Below, piece after piece: positions 1 to 7,697 of a DNA stretch of 53,276 bases; the first letter of the stretch is position 1; each line of letters opens with the position of its first letter. The position numbers were made by a program, and so were the translations under genes. The notes beneath the pieces are model-generated. The model searched no databases. It was given only the letters and a program-made list of their open reading frames with translations, and was not told the DNA's origin. The DNA comes from a virus: positions 1 to 53,276 of IMG/VR virus record IMGVR_UViG_3300042445_002008. One strand, written 5' to 3'.

Positions 1-269
1 TCTAGGCACGCTAGTGCTAGGAACTCCTGCAGTGAGTGTGGAGCGTCATAGCCAACAATGCGGATGTACTCAGCAATGCGGTCTTCTTCTCCTGCCCAAT
101 CTTCGTAGATCTCACCAAAGAAGTCGTGGAACTGAGTGAACTCAGGCCCCTTGACGTTCCAGTGGTAGCCGTGGGCCATATATTGAGCAACAACCGTGGT
201 GCCAAGAAGCATGGCGAGCTTTTGCGCCAACCCTTCCTTGCTGTAGTTGTCTGGTCCTTCTGGATTCAT
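1..269 (-). CDS. Dps-like ferritin, 3' end cut by window edge
   Basis: The first ~89 residues of a Dps-family ferritin can be read from an ATG at 269. The N-terminal helix is followed by HWNVKG, then FHDFFGEIYEDWAGEEDRIA, the paired ferroxidase-site region of Dps dimers (H, D and E ligands), and an RIVGYDAP turn. Dps proteins oxidise iron and protect DNA. The SD is AAGGAA. The gene directly follows portal on the same strand, so it may be expressed with structural genes. The C-terminal half lies outside the window, so oligomer and DNA-binding features cannot be judged. Confidence 0.8.
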   Translation of the reverse strand, partial: MNPEGPDNYSKEGLAQKLAMLLGTTVVAQYMAHGYHWNVKGPEFTQFHDFFGEIYEDWAGEEDRIAEYIRIVGYDAPHSLQEFLALACL

Positions 270-282
270 AATTTATTTTTCC

Positions 283-2061
283 TTACTGGGGGATTTCGGA
301 TTCGGTGGTAGTTGGTTCAGCTAGCTGGATTGGTGACTCTTCAGCTAGAGGTGCCGGGGCTGGAGCTTCTTCAGCGGGAGCCCCTTCGGCTGCAGGTGCA
401 GTCGGTGTCTGTCCCTGAAGTGCTTGAGACAGGTCATCTGGGATTGGACCTACTGAAGTGCCCTGCTGAGCCTGACGTGCGGCTTCAATAATCTCTGGAG
501 CAACTGCTGCAAGCATTGCTTCGCTGAGTTCAGGCGTAATCATACCCTTCTCAAGCAAAATACGTAGTCCAAGCTCTGTTGGGCTAGGTGCATCTGCCTC
601 CGAGAAGCCGTGAGCACGTCTCCAGGTCTGGAAAGACACTGCCATGCGGTCGAAACCGTTGTCTGCGTCCATCGCACGGTCGTTTCGGGTAGCAACGGCG
701 CTTGGGTCGTACCAAATTACGATTCGGTCAACGTCAGCTTCGCTGTAGCCGTTCGCAATTAGGTAAGGACGGAGGTAAACAACGGTCAAAGCGTCTGCAA
801 TGAGCAACATTAGAGGTTCAATGTGTGCTTTGTAGAGTGCTTCGTCGATTTGGAGGGCGTTTGAGTATTTAACATTGGCCAAACCGGTCACAATGTCCTT
901 CGGAACGTCCAAACCTTGCAAAATTCGCTCCAAAACGCGGTCTGCACGCTGTGCAAGGGCTGGGTCGAAGCTTCTTTCGAACTTAAACTGCTTAATTTTG
1001 TCGCCAAGCTCGGCTGGACCACGAATTACAAGCGGAACAACGGCTGAAGCGCTGTCTTCGTCGCGAATTGGGGTGGTCATAGCGTCAATTAGCTGATCTT
1101 CGAACTCATCGGCCATTTCTTCCGGAGTTGGGTCAGAATATAGGCCATCTTCGTCTTCATAAGGGTAATTTGGGTCCGGAGTGGCCGCTACAGACAGTCC
1201 ATCAGGCAAATATAGGGCTCCAGCGTTCAAACGGGAGCGTGCGGTGGCACGGAAGGTGCGGTTTAGGAGCAAAAGCTCGGCACACATGTCCAAAAGGCCA
1301 CGTAGGCTTGAGTCTGCCTCGTCTGAGTAACGTGGGTGAGCACGCCAAATACGTCCAACGAACGCATTTTTAGGTAGACGGAGAGCTCCGCGAGCATTTC
1401 CGTTCATGGTCGAGGTGCCAGCCTGGTATTCGCGACGTCCGGCAATGATGTAGTTGCCTTTTGCGTCCATGCTTAGCTCGTCAACGGAGCGGATGTCCCA
1501 AGATTCAGGAGTTCCGGTACCTGGAAGTACAGGCATCTGAACTAGGTAGCACTCACCGGTGGTAAGAAGGTTTAGGGCAGCGTCGCGGAGCAAGCCTGCC
1601 TGGCCTCCGTAGGCGCTGTCTAGACGAATCAGGGCGCGTTCTGCAGCCTGAGCTAGGTCTGGGTCAAGGTTCGCAACCTGGCGAACTGGCTTCGGGGCCT
1701 CTGATGGGTCCTGAACAATAGCTGCGTAAAGACGAATACGAGATACAACCGAGGCAACTAGGTTGAAGGCGTACTTGACTTCACCAATCGCGTCGTAGTA
1801 TTCCCACGCTTCGGTCTGCCAGCTAGAAGATTGTGCAATGCGACGGTTTTTGAAGCGGTCTGCTTCGCCCTTGTCGTTTAGGTTTACTTGTACGGCCGCG
1901 GCAACAAGCGGGCGGAGTACGGAGTAGGCGGCGGCGGTTGCGCGGCCCTGCTCGCTCAAGAATACTGAGTTAGGTGGGAGTGCTGCAGCTGGCGTAGGGA
2001 TAGCTGACGCACGCAGCGGTTGAGAGTTAGCGGCTCTCTGGTTACGGCTAAAAACGCCCAA
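283..2061 (-). CDS. Portal protein
   Basis: 592 aa. This matches actinophage portal proteins in length and character: an Ala/Pro-rich N-terminus, a central alpha/beta body with WQTEAWEYYDAIGEVKYAFN and an acidic Pro/Ala-rich C-tail (last ~60 aa). Portal forms the dodecameric DNA gate of the capsid. The chosen start is TTG at 2061, preceded by AGGAG at six bases' spacing. It lies downstream of the terminase on the same strand, the normal packaging order, but about 2.8 kb of other genes and repeats intervene. Confidence 0.85.
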   Translation of the reverse strand: MGVFSRNQRAANSQPLRASAIPTPAAALPPNSVFLSEQGRATAAAYSVLRPLVAAAVQVNLNDKGEADRFKNRRIAQSSSWQTEAWEYYDAIGEVKYAFNLVASVVSRIRLYAAIVQDPSEAPKPVRQVANLDPDLAQAAERALIRLDSAYGGQAGLLRDAALNLLTTGECYLVQMPVLPGTGTPESWDIRSVDELSMDAKGNYIIAGRREYQAGTSTMNGNARGALRLPKNAFVGRIWRAHPRYSDEADSSLRGLLDMCAELLLLNRTFRATARSRLNAGALYLPDGLSVAATPDPNYPYEDEDGLYSDPTPEEMADEFEDQLIDAMTTPIRDEDSASAVVPLVIRGPAELGDKIKQFKFERSFDPALAQRADRVLERILQGLDVPKDIVTGLANVKYSNALQIDEALYKAHIEPLMLLIADALTVVYLRPYLIANGYSEADVDRIVIWYDPSAVATRNDRAMDADNGFDRMAVSFQTWRRAHGFSEADAPSPTELGLRILLEKGMITPELSEAMLAAVAPEIIEAARQAQQGTSVGPIPDDLSQALQGQTPTAPAAEGAPAEEAPAPAPLAEESPIQLAEPTTTESEIPQ

Positions 2062-2096
2062 AATCGGCTCCTGTCATTTATAACGGAACGGTGTTA

Positions 2097-2396
2097 CTAA
2101 TCAACCCGTGCGGTTATTATTCCTGCAACTGCCGAAAGGGCTAGCGGCAAACTGAATATTACCGCTGTTGCTGTATCTATTGTATACCAGATTGTAAGGA
2201 GTGATCCGAACCATATGGACATACACCACACGCATGTAAATAAGTAACCCGTTAGGGTCTCTGGTCCCTTACGTCGCCAAATGGCTTGACGTAGGGAATC
2301 AAAGATTGTGTCTATCGTGAACAGACGTGCCAGGCGGTACGTCGCTAAGGATAGAAGAATAAAGTGGAAAAGGTCGGGGGCGGTTGTATTAAGCAC
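2097..2396 (-). CDS. DUF1360-like small membrane protein
   Basis: 99 aa with about three hydrophobic segments and the motif TGYLFTCVWCMSIWFGS, which resembles the CxxC-W signature of DUF1360 proteins found in actinophages and bacilli. Function is unknown. The start is GTG at 2396, with AAGGA five bases upstream inside the end of the preceding gene, so the two overlap by 8 bases and are probably translationally coupled. Confidence 0.65.
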   Translation of the reverse strand: MLNTTAPDLFHFILLSLATYRLARLFTIDTIFDSLRQAIWRRKGPETLTGYLFTCVWCMSIWFGSLLTIWYTIDTATAVIFSLPLALSAVAGIITARVD

Positions 2397-2757
2397 TCGG
2401 ATCCTTCATGGAGCTGAGGGTGCGGTATGGGTTCCAGCCTCGCAGGGTGGATCCGCAGCCGCAGTTGGTGTCTTTCTTAAAGGCGATGGTTTTGCCGGAC
2501 TTGGCAACAACGTAAGTGTCTAACTCTGGACGTCCAGATTTTACGAAGGACTCGTACGGCTCTTTGAACATAATCTGAGGGCCGCCAGGACCGTCCTGCG
2601 CAACAACAATCTCAACGTCGGTAACAATAACGCGGGTCTTCTGCAGATAGTAGGCGTCGGCGGACGGAGGTGAAGATGACATACTCTGGACGTCGCTATA
2701 GGTGTTGGGAGCGGCAATGACAAAGTGCGCTGGAAATACGTCGTAGAGAATCTGCAT
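2389..2757 (-). CDS. Hypothetical phage protein with NCGCGS motif
   Basis: 122 aa, not recognised. The C-terminal part carries KDTNCGCGSTLRGWNPYRTL, a Cys-containing stretch that I associate with small actinophage head-module proteins. The middle is beta-rich (TRVIVTDVEIVVAQD). It sits between the HTH protein and the DUF1360-like gene. SD is AAGG. No function can be assigned. Confidence 0.6.
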   Translation of the reverse strand: MQILYDVFPAHFVIAAPNTYSDVQSMSSSPPSADAYYLQKTRVIVTDVEIVVAQDGPGGPQIMFKEPYESFVKSGRPELDTYVVAKSGKTIAFKKDTNCGCGSTLRGWNPYRTLSSMKDPSA

Positions 2758-2761
2758 ACGG

Positions 2762-3289
2762 TTAGTCTACCTTACTTTGTTGGAGGGTTTGCAAACGTCG
2801 GGCGATTGCGCGGTGGGTAACGTTGGCAGCGCGGGCAATGTCGGCAATAGAGACGTCGTTGGCGCGGAGTTCGAGCACTAGTTGGTTCATTTCCTCGTTG
2901 GCTTTGGCGTAGGGGTGGCCGGCGGGCATGCGGTGGCGGAAGAGGCGGGCTTGAGGAGCTAGGTCGCGGAGACGTTCTTCGGTGTGGGGCGGGACTCCGG
3001 GGGAGACGGGGGTCAGACGTTGGTATCCACCTTCAGGGGTGCGGAGACGAGGGATAGGGACGTCGACGTCAGTAAGATCTTTAACAGACGGGTTAGGGTA
3101 ACGATCAACCCAGGACTTGATTGTCGAACGGGTGCGGGTAGGGGAGAGGGCGTCACCGATTGAGGCCAACGTCCAGCCAGCGTGATATAGGGCGGAGGAG
3201 CGTTTGTGGAGGTTGGTTCCAGAGAGGGAGTTGATGAAGGCCACCTCTTTTTCGGGGAGGGACTGGAGTCGTGCGTATCTTCTGGACAT
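2762..3289 (-). CDS. Helix-turn-helix protein, possibly on a leaderless mRNA
   Basis: 175 aa. The C-terminus (~140-170) holds a clear HTH, DVSIADIARAANVTHRAIARRL. The N-terminal region has a second HTH-like stretch (WTLASIGDALSPTRTRSTIKSWV). It may bind DNA as a regulator or act in packaging. No SD precedes the ATG at 3289. A TACAAT/TATGAT -10 element ends about six bases before it, so the transcript may be leaderless, which is common in actinobacteria. Its two-HTH build recalls the plus-strand protein at 52352. Confidence 0.65.
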   Translation of the reverse strand: MSRRYARLQSLPEKEVAFINSLSGTNLHKRSSALYHAGWTLASIGDALSPTRTRSTIKSWVDRYPNPSVKDLTDVDVPIPRLRTPEGGYQRLTPVSPGVPPHTEERLRDLAPQARLFRHRMPAGHPYAKANEEMNQLVLELRANDVSIADIARAANVTHRAIARRLQTLQQSKVD

Positions 3290-3562
3290 GGAACTATTGT
3301 ATCATAGTTTCGTGCAATGTTTACGTACTGTACGAAAGAATGATACATTAACTTTTTTAGGCTTTGGCCTGCGAGTTGGAAGTAGTATAATTTCGGGTTC
3401 GCCAAATTCGTTTCCTGATGTTAATTGGTGAATTTCTGTTACCAATTTGTTATCAAAAAAGTCTGCCAATTTGTCCAAATAACCTAGACAAGTTGCCAAT
3501 TTGTTGCTAGGTTTTTAGGTATCGGGTAGGCAACCAGCCAGCCCACAACGAAAGGTAACAAA
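3290..3562. other. Divergent intergenic region with CAATTTGT repeats
   Basis: The gap separates the minus HTH gene from a plus-strand membrane gene. CCAATTTGT recurs three times (around 3440, 3462 and 3498), with AACCTAG and GCTAGG between the copies. A plausible plus promoter is TTGCCA-17-TAGGTA near 3494-3522. The repeats could be operators for the divergent pair; this is inference. Confidence 0.4.
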
Positions 3563-3781
3563 ATGGAAAAACTAATGGTGCGAATTCTAGGTCTAGCAAT
3601 TGCGATTGGTCTAGGTTCTTTTGTTGGTGCTTTACTCACTATCACAACACTAGGCGAGAGCGAATTGGAGAGAACAATTCAGGGTAGTTGGATACTCTTT
3701 GATTTGGTTCTCTCCTTTGTGTGTCTGCTAGTGTCTGGAATTATTTTTGCTATCTATCCCCTAGTAGTCAAAAAAGACTAA
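3563..3781 (+). CDS. Small two-TM membrane protein
   Basis: 72 aa with two hydrophobic helices (about residues 7-27 and 44-68), a short polar loop ESELERTIQGS and a basic C-terminus KKD. SD is AAAGG. It is one of only two plus-strand genes in the otherwise minus-strand packaging region. A terminator hairpin follows directly. Not recognised; holin-like topology is not enough for a call. Confidence 0.6.
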   Translation: MEKLMVRILGLAIAIGLGSFVGALLTITTLGESELERTIQGSWILFDLVLSFVCLLVSGIIFAIYPLVVKKD

Positions 3782-3797
3782 CCAGCCAGCCAGCGAG

Positions 3798-3822
3798 CCC
3801 CCGCCTAATCAGCGGGGGTTTT
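3798..3822 (+). terminator. Rho-independent terminator
   Basis: CCCCCGC / GCGGGGG stem with a 7-base loop followed by TTTTG, 16 bases after the stop of the plus-strand membrane gene. Confidence 0.8.
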
Positions 3823-3829
3823 GCTTTAC

Positions 3830-4310
3830 CCAGCCCAAGCCCAGCCAGCCCAAGCCCAGCCCAGCCAGCCCAAGACACGCCACCGCATACACACACGCCA
3901 CCAGCCCAGCCAGCCCAAGACACGCCACCGCATACACACACGCCCAAGACACGCCACCGCATACACACACGCCACCAGCCAGCCCAGCCCCAGCCAGCCC
4001 CAGCCCAACCAAACTAGACACACAAACACAAACACAAAACATAGACGGATTACATAAACGGATTAGGCACACGCCCAAGACACACCACCGCAAGCCAGCC
4101 AGCCCAAGCCCAGCCCAGCCAAACACGCCACCGCAAGCCAGCCAGCCAGCCAGCCAGCCCAAGCCCAGCCAGCCAGCCAGCCAGCAAGCCCAAGCCCAAG
4201 CCCAAGCCCAAGCCCAAGCCCAAGCCCAAGCCCAAGCCCAAGCCCAAGCCCAAGCCCAAGCCCAAGCCCAAGCCCAAGCCCAAGCCCAAGCCCAAGCCCA
4301 AGCCCAAAGT
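3830..4310. repeat. C-rich tandem-repeat tract with a CAAGCC microsatellite
   Basis: Low-complexity DNA with extreme strand bias (C and A on plus). It contains about 20 uninterrupted copies of CAAGCC (4185-4306), many CCAG units, and three copies of a ~28-base unit with CACGCCACCGCATACACAC (about 3871, 3916, 3944). AGACGGATTA-type units recur near 4041, 4054, 4313 and 4327. Long open frames here (Gly-Leu or Pro-Gln repeats) are artefacts of the repeat. It lies between two plus genes and could be a structural or packaging site, or an expanded repeat. Confidence 0.85.
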
Positions 4311-4367
4311 GTTAGACGGATTAGGTAGACGGATTAGCCAGCGTTATCAAATCGTTACCAAATAGAC

Positions 4368-4397
4368 TTGACTTGATTGTTGAATAGGCATTAGACT
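4368..4397 (+). promoter_or_regulatory. Sigma70-type promoter
   Basis: TTGACT-18-TAGACT upstream of the plus-strand gene at 4445. The same -35/-10 pair is used throughout the cassette region on the minus strand. Confidence 0.6.
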
Positions 4398-4444
4398 TGC
4401 CTTAGGCAAGTCACCCAGACAAGCCACAACCAAAGGAGTAGTAA

Positions 4445-4666
4445 ATGCCAAAGCACCTAACCAACACTGAATTACAGGGTGAGATTGTAGAAATCATCTC
4501 GTTCTTTGAGGCTTCACTTATGTTCCTAGATGGCGTATACACAATGCCAGCAGGGGCAGACTTGGAGAAGTTCCTAAGCAACGCTCAGGGCTACCTAGAC
4601 AAACTCAATTGGAGTGAGATGGCAGTAAAAGCAAGAGAAGAAGCAAACAAGGGCAACGTTCTCTAA
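4445..4666 (+). CDS. Hypothetical 73-aa protein
   Basis: 73 aa, acidic and probably all-helical, with no recognised domain. It has a strong SD (AAAGGAG), a sigma70-type promoter upstream and a terminator directly downstream, so it is a self-contained plus-strand unit. Its position after the repeat tract and against the local gene direction suggests an inserted accessory gene. Confidence 0.65.
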   Translation: MPKHLTNTELQGEIVEIISFFEASLMFLDGVYTMPAGADLEKFLSNAQGYLDKLNWSEMAVKAREEANKGNVL

Positions 4667-4680
4667 CAAGCCACCGAGAA

Positions 4681-4704
4681 GCCCCCGCCAAAAGCGGGGG
4701 CTTT
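4681..4704 (+). terminator. Rho-independent terminator
   Basis: GCCCCCGC / GCGGGGGC stem followed by TTTTCTTTG, just after the gene at 4445. Confidence 0.8.
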
Positions 4705-4906
4705 TCTTTGTATCGGTTTAGGTATCGGCTAGGTTCAACTCCAGTCTTAGTATGTGCGTAGCACAGACAAAGACCTTTCGAGCCTTTGGCGAGAAATAAA
4801 AAGAGCCTGAGCGAAGCGAAGTCTCAGCGAGCGACCAGCGAGCATCAGGCGAAGCCTGATACTGCGTGACTAAAGTTCAACTCCAGTTATATAAGTGTGG
4901 GAGGCT
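4705..4906. other. Non-coding, hairpin-rich segment downstream of terminase
   Basis: No credible gene. It holds two copies of GTTCAACTCCAGT (4733 and 4875) and several short hairpins, e.g. ATCAGGC-TTC-GCCTGAT. TGAGCGAAGCGAAG near 4810 is also found in the GC-rich segment at 10.5 kb. A GGAGGCTT/AAGCCTCC hairpin overlaps the terminase stop codon and may be its terminator. Confidence 0.5.
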
Positions 4907-6307
4907 TTAGCGAACGCGAAAGAAGCCTCCACCACGATTAGGCTTGCCATTATCGATTCTGCGAGCTCCCATGGAGCGAGCAGTAATCTTTCCTCCAGAG
5001 AATCCCATTGGAGGCTTGATAAGTAAGGCAGTCATAGCGTGGACCATAGCATCTACTCTGTCTGGTGACTTACCTTCTCCTGGTACCCAGGAGTACATCT
5101 GACTTTCCAAGTCAGGAAGGTAGCCAACGTGGTGAACACGACCTTGCTCATAAGCAAGGGTCACAGGCTCAGCACGAAGTGCTTTACCATGCTTGCTATG
5201 GACCTCCAACACTTTGATGTTGGGGTCGATAGCATTGATAGCATTGCGAACCAGGGCTCCACCCTGATTCACTTCTGCTACAACAGGACAGCCCCACTTC
5301 CGGGCCATACGAACAACTTCGTTAGCCCACTTCTCTGGAGAGCCAAGGATGGAAGCATCTTCCAGGACCCAGGCCTGCCTCTTGTAGAGGTCCCTGTCTG
5401 ATGTGGCAGCACAGACAACAATGCCACACTCATCACGTGGGTTCTCTGCCACTGATGGGTCCACTCCAATGATACGAAGTGGAGTGCCTTGAGGCATGAA
5501 CGATGCTCGATATTGTTCGATGAGCTCCTCTGTCCAGAGGGCTCCTTCGACATCATCAAGCATCTCACCATAGAGTTCCTGGGCAGCCAGGCGTGTGCCT
5601 GCGTAGACGCCAGTGATGGCGTCGAGGTAGGCACCTGATAGGTTACCTGAGTTGTCGAGAGTAGAACCACGAGTGATAACTACTCGACCTGTCTTAGATT
5701 CCTCGATGAGTTTGTAGAGCAGAGGTACTCTCTTGGGTGTAGTGGTCACCATAATCTTTGGGTGACTACCAAGACGAGTACCAACACGAAGGTTGTCAAA
5801 AGCAGTCATGCCTGCTGCGTCAGGGGTCTGACGCCAGGCAGCAATCTCATCGCCCCAGGCGTGAGTGAACTGAGGACCACGAAGTGAGTCAGGCTCGTCT
5901 GCTGTGAAGCAGGTGGCAGTGTTGCCATTGGGCCAGGTCAACCTTCTCTTGGAAGGTTCATAGAGTGGGCGTTCACTAGGAGGAGTCACATTCATAATGC
6001 CAGACTCACCTTCAACAATAACGTCACGAACATCTGCTGCTGTACGAGCAACAAGGGCGAAGCGACGCTGTCCCTCTGTTGTGTACTTGGCCTGCTCTCT
6101 TACCCACTCAGCAGCAGTCCTGGTCTTGCCAGCACCACGACCAGCGATGTATGCCCATATGGCCCAGTCACCTTCAGGTGCCTGCTGCTCAGGCCTGCCC
6201 CAGACTGACCAGTCCCAGAGCAGGATATCAGGGTCCATGCCTTGTAAGGCAAGAGCCTGCTGCTCTGGGCTCATCAAAGATATCTGTTCCATCAGGCTTT
6301 TAGCCAT
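4907..6307 (-). CDS. terL: Terminase large subunit
   Basis: 466 aa. An N-terminal ATPase domain carries Walker A AGRGAGKTRTAAE (~55-67), the adenine-contact region and THAWGDEIAAW (Walker B-like). The C-terminal nuclease domain has conserved acidic residues in IIGVDPSVAENPRDECGIVV and PDRVDAMVHAMTALL. It packages DNA through portal. The start is ATG at 6307, with GGAG nine bases upstream in a repeated ACTGGAGTTGAACT block. It overlaps the small upstream gene by eight bases. A near-universal packaging gene; the call is secure. Confidence 0.9.
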   Translation of the reverse strand: MAKSLMEQISLMSPEQQALALQGMDPDILLWDWSVWGRPEQQAPEGDWAIWAYIAGRGAGKTRTAAEWVREQAKYTTEGQRRFALVARTAADVRDVIVEGESGIMNVTPPSERPLYEPSKRRLTWPNGNTATCFTADEPDSLRGPQFTHAWGDEIAAWRQTPDAAGMTAFDNLRVGTRLGSHPKIMVTTTPKRVPLLYKLIEESKTGRVVITRGSTLDNSGNLSGAYLDAITGVYAGTRLAAQELYGEMLDDVEGALWTEELIEQYRASFMPQGTPLRIIGVDPSVAENPRDECGIVVCAATSDRDLYKRQAWVLEDASILGSPEKWANEVVRMARKWGCPVVAEVNQGGALVRNAINAIDPNIKVLEVHSKHGKALRAEPVTLAYEQGRVHHVGYLPDLESQMYSWVPGEGKSPDRVDAMVHAMTALLIKPPMGFSGGKITARSMGARRIDNGKPNRGGGFFRVR

Positions 6308-6467
6308 CGAGTTCAACTCCAGTCATGTGTATATTTAGTGATACAGGCTGTGCCTGCAAGGCAGTGATTGCTTTTACGAGAGCGGGACGAATGTCCTCGA
6401 CGATAGTCGAAGCTCGAGTAGGAGCGATAGCTGACTTGAAGTTAGATTCTTTATTGAATAGACACAA
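6300..6467 (-). CDS. Small hypothetical protein upstream of terminase
   Basis: About 55 aa from a TTG at 6467, preceded by the same GGAG-containing repeat block that serves terminase. It contains STIVEDIRPALVKAITALQ, a likely helix, and ends MTGVELDG, overlapping the terminase start. The alternative start is an upstream ATG at 6509 without SD. Position suggests a small-terminase-like or coupled leader role, but no family is recognised. Confidence 0.5.
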   Translation of the reverse strand: MCLFNKESNFKSAIAPTRASTIVEDIRPALVKAITALQAQPVSLNIHMTGVELDG

Positions 6468-6513
6468 AAAGTTCAACTCCAGTCCTGCCGGCTGCGTGCG
6501 TGCGCGCAACGGC

Positions 6514-7008
6514 TTAGAGGATCACCTTGACGTTAGGGTCACCTTTGAAGACGGCTTTGAAGGTCACCGCATCCATGACGCCAGTAACGTCAAGCTTTTT
6601 AGAAGCTTGGAAGTTACGAACAGCGGCTTTGGTAGCTCCTCCATAGTAGCCATCTTTATCAAGACCGGCTTCAGCAAAGCCAAGCTCAATCAGACGACGC
6701 TGAAGGTGGTGCACCGTAAGCGACTTCTGGGAACTGGTGTTCTGGTAGACGCAAGCTGAAAGCTTGACTTCATCTACTTCTCCATTGCCCACAACGGCTG
6801 GGCCAGCCGGCTGAGGCAAAGCATCCTTGACCGCATCGATGTCGACAGCTACAGGAACTGAGACACGGATTGGCAAAGGCTTCGGTGTTGGAGGTGTTGG
6901 AAGTTCTGGAGATTCATCGACCGCATCGATCTTCTCCTCAACGACTTCTGGTTCAGAAGCAGGGACAGGTTCGATAGAGCCTAGTAACGGCTTGAGTTCA
7001 TCAGACAT
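6514..7008 (-). CDS. Peptidoglycan-binding domain protein
   Basis: 164 aa. The N-terminal half is an acidic, Pro-rich linker. The C-terminal half (~90-155) is a PG_binding_1 repeat: LTVHHLQRRLIELGF, then GYYGGATKAAVRNFQ, then GVMDAVTFKAVF. No catalytic domain and no signal peptide are seen. It may be a virion or lysis accessory factor that targets the cell wall. SD is AAGGA. Small membrane genes follow, which suggests a lysis-related cluster. Confidence 0.75.
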   Translation of the reverse strand: MSDELKPLLGSIEPVPASEPEVVEEKIDAVDESPELPTPPTPKPLPIRVSVPVAVDIDAVKDALPQPAGPAVVGNGEVDEVKLSACVYQNTSSQKSLTVHHLQRRLIELGFAEAGLDKDGYYGGATKAAVRNFQASKKLDVTGVMDAVTFKAVFKGDPNVKVIL

Positions 7009-7052
7009 GAGGTTCCTTAGTGTTTAGGGGTGTATATAGATTTTAGCATAAG

Positions 7053-7223
7053 CTATGCTCGCTGGGCGAGAAGAGCTGATGTGATCGAAGCAGAAGCGAA
7101 AGCGATCGTCAGGCCAAGCGAAGCAGGGGCAAAGATTGCGAAAGCGATAGCAAGGCCCGCGAAGGCCACCGCAAGCACAGCGGACCAGACGACCTCTCTG
7201 AGGGCGTAAAGTAGTCGAGACAT
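7053..7223 (-). CDS. Small membrane protein, holin candidate
   Basis: 56 aa beginning MSRLLYALREVVW, then a long hydrophobic stretch to the C-terminus with one to two Ala-rich TM segments. SD AGAAAGG lies inside the end of the gene before; the two genes are one base apart. It lies in a run of three tiny membrane genes between a PG-binding protein and an NlpC/P60 protein, which fits a holin, but no family is recognised. Confidence 0.55.
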   Translation of the reverse strand: MSRLLYALREVVWSAVLAVAFAGLAIAFAIFAPASLGLTIAFASASITSALLAQRA

Positions 7224-7224
7224 A

Positions 7225-7401
7225 CTATTTAACCTTTCTAACGGTTTTAGTCGATTCTGGGGCGTCCTGCGCCTTCTGAGGGGCAACGACCCCAAGGAGC
7301 GGCTGGAGCTTGGTAGTGCGACGAAGTCGACGGATGGAGAGGTATGCGGCACCGCATCCTGCTCCAACGGCAGCAAAGAGTATTGCAATGATGGTTTCCA
7401 T
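7225..7401 (-). CDS. Small one-TM protein
   Basis: 58 aa: METIIAILFAAVGAGCGAAYL forms one N-terminal TM helix, followed by a basic cytosolic tail (SIRRLRRTTKLQ...STKTVRKVK). Its stop lies one base before the ATG of the next gene and carries that gene's SD. Topology is spanin- or holin-partner-like; the function is inference only. Confidence 0.55.
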   Translation of the reverse strand: METIIAILFAAVGAGCGAAYLSIRRLRRTTKLQPLLGVVAPQKAQDAPESTKTVRKVK

Positions 7402-7415
7402 AAGGATAGTCCTAT

Positions 7416-7565
7416 CTACAAGAGGTCGTCATCGGATAGATCAAAGTCATAGTCACCGGATGGTGCGCCAATAAAGGCTGCAAGGAGCATTAACGCTCCG
7501 ATAACCATTGAGGCTATAACTAAGGCCACTAAGGTCAGGCCAGCTATAAAGATGATTAGGTCCAT
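7416..7565 (-). CDS. Small membrane protein with acidic tail
   Basis: 49 aa from the ATG at 7565 (SD GGAAG at seven bases). A single long hydrophobic stretch, MDLIIFIAGLTLVALVIASM, continues to residue ~32, then an acidic tail DYDFDLSDDDLL. Third member of the tiny-membrane-gene run. No family recognised. Confidence 0.5.
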   Translation of the reverse strand: MDLIIFIAGLTLVALVIASMVIGALMLLAAFIGAPSGDYDFDLSDDDLL

Positions 7566-7609
7566 GATATATCTTCCGTACGTTTGTATAAACATCATAC
7601 CATAAAGAA

Positions 7610-7651
7610 GTAGCCCCTGCTAAGGATCAGATGATCTTTAGCAAGGGCTAC
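7610..7651 (-). terminator. Terminator after the NlpC/P60 gene
   Basis: Stem GTAGCCC-TGCTAA / TTAGCA-GGGCTAC, followed on the minus strand by TTCTTT, about 45 bases after the stop of the gene at 7698. Confidence 0.7.
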
Positions 7652-7697
7652 CGTATGTTTAGTTGTTTAGGCTAAGAGCCTATTCAGCTAAGCAGCA

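Noticed and set aside
3821-4307. Long open frames in the repeat tract (Gly-Leu or Pro-Gln repeats on both strands)
   Set aside because: Produced by the CAAGCC and CCAG repeats; no SD, and open in several frames at once.
5997-6338. Plus-strand frames opposite terminase
   Set aside because: Antisense shadows of a well-supported gene, no SD.
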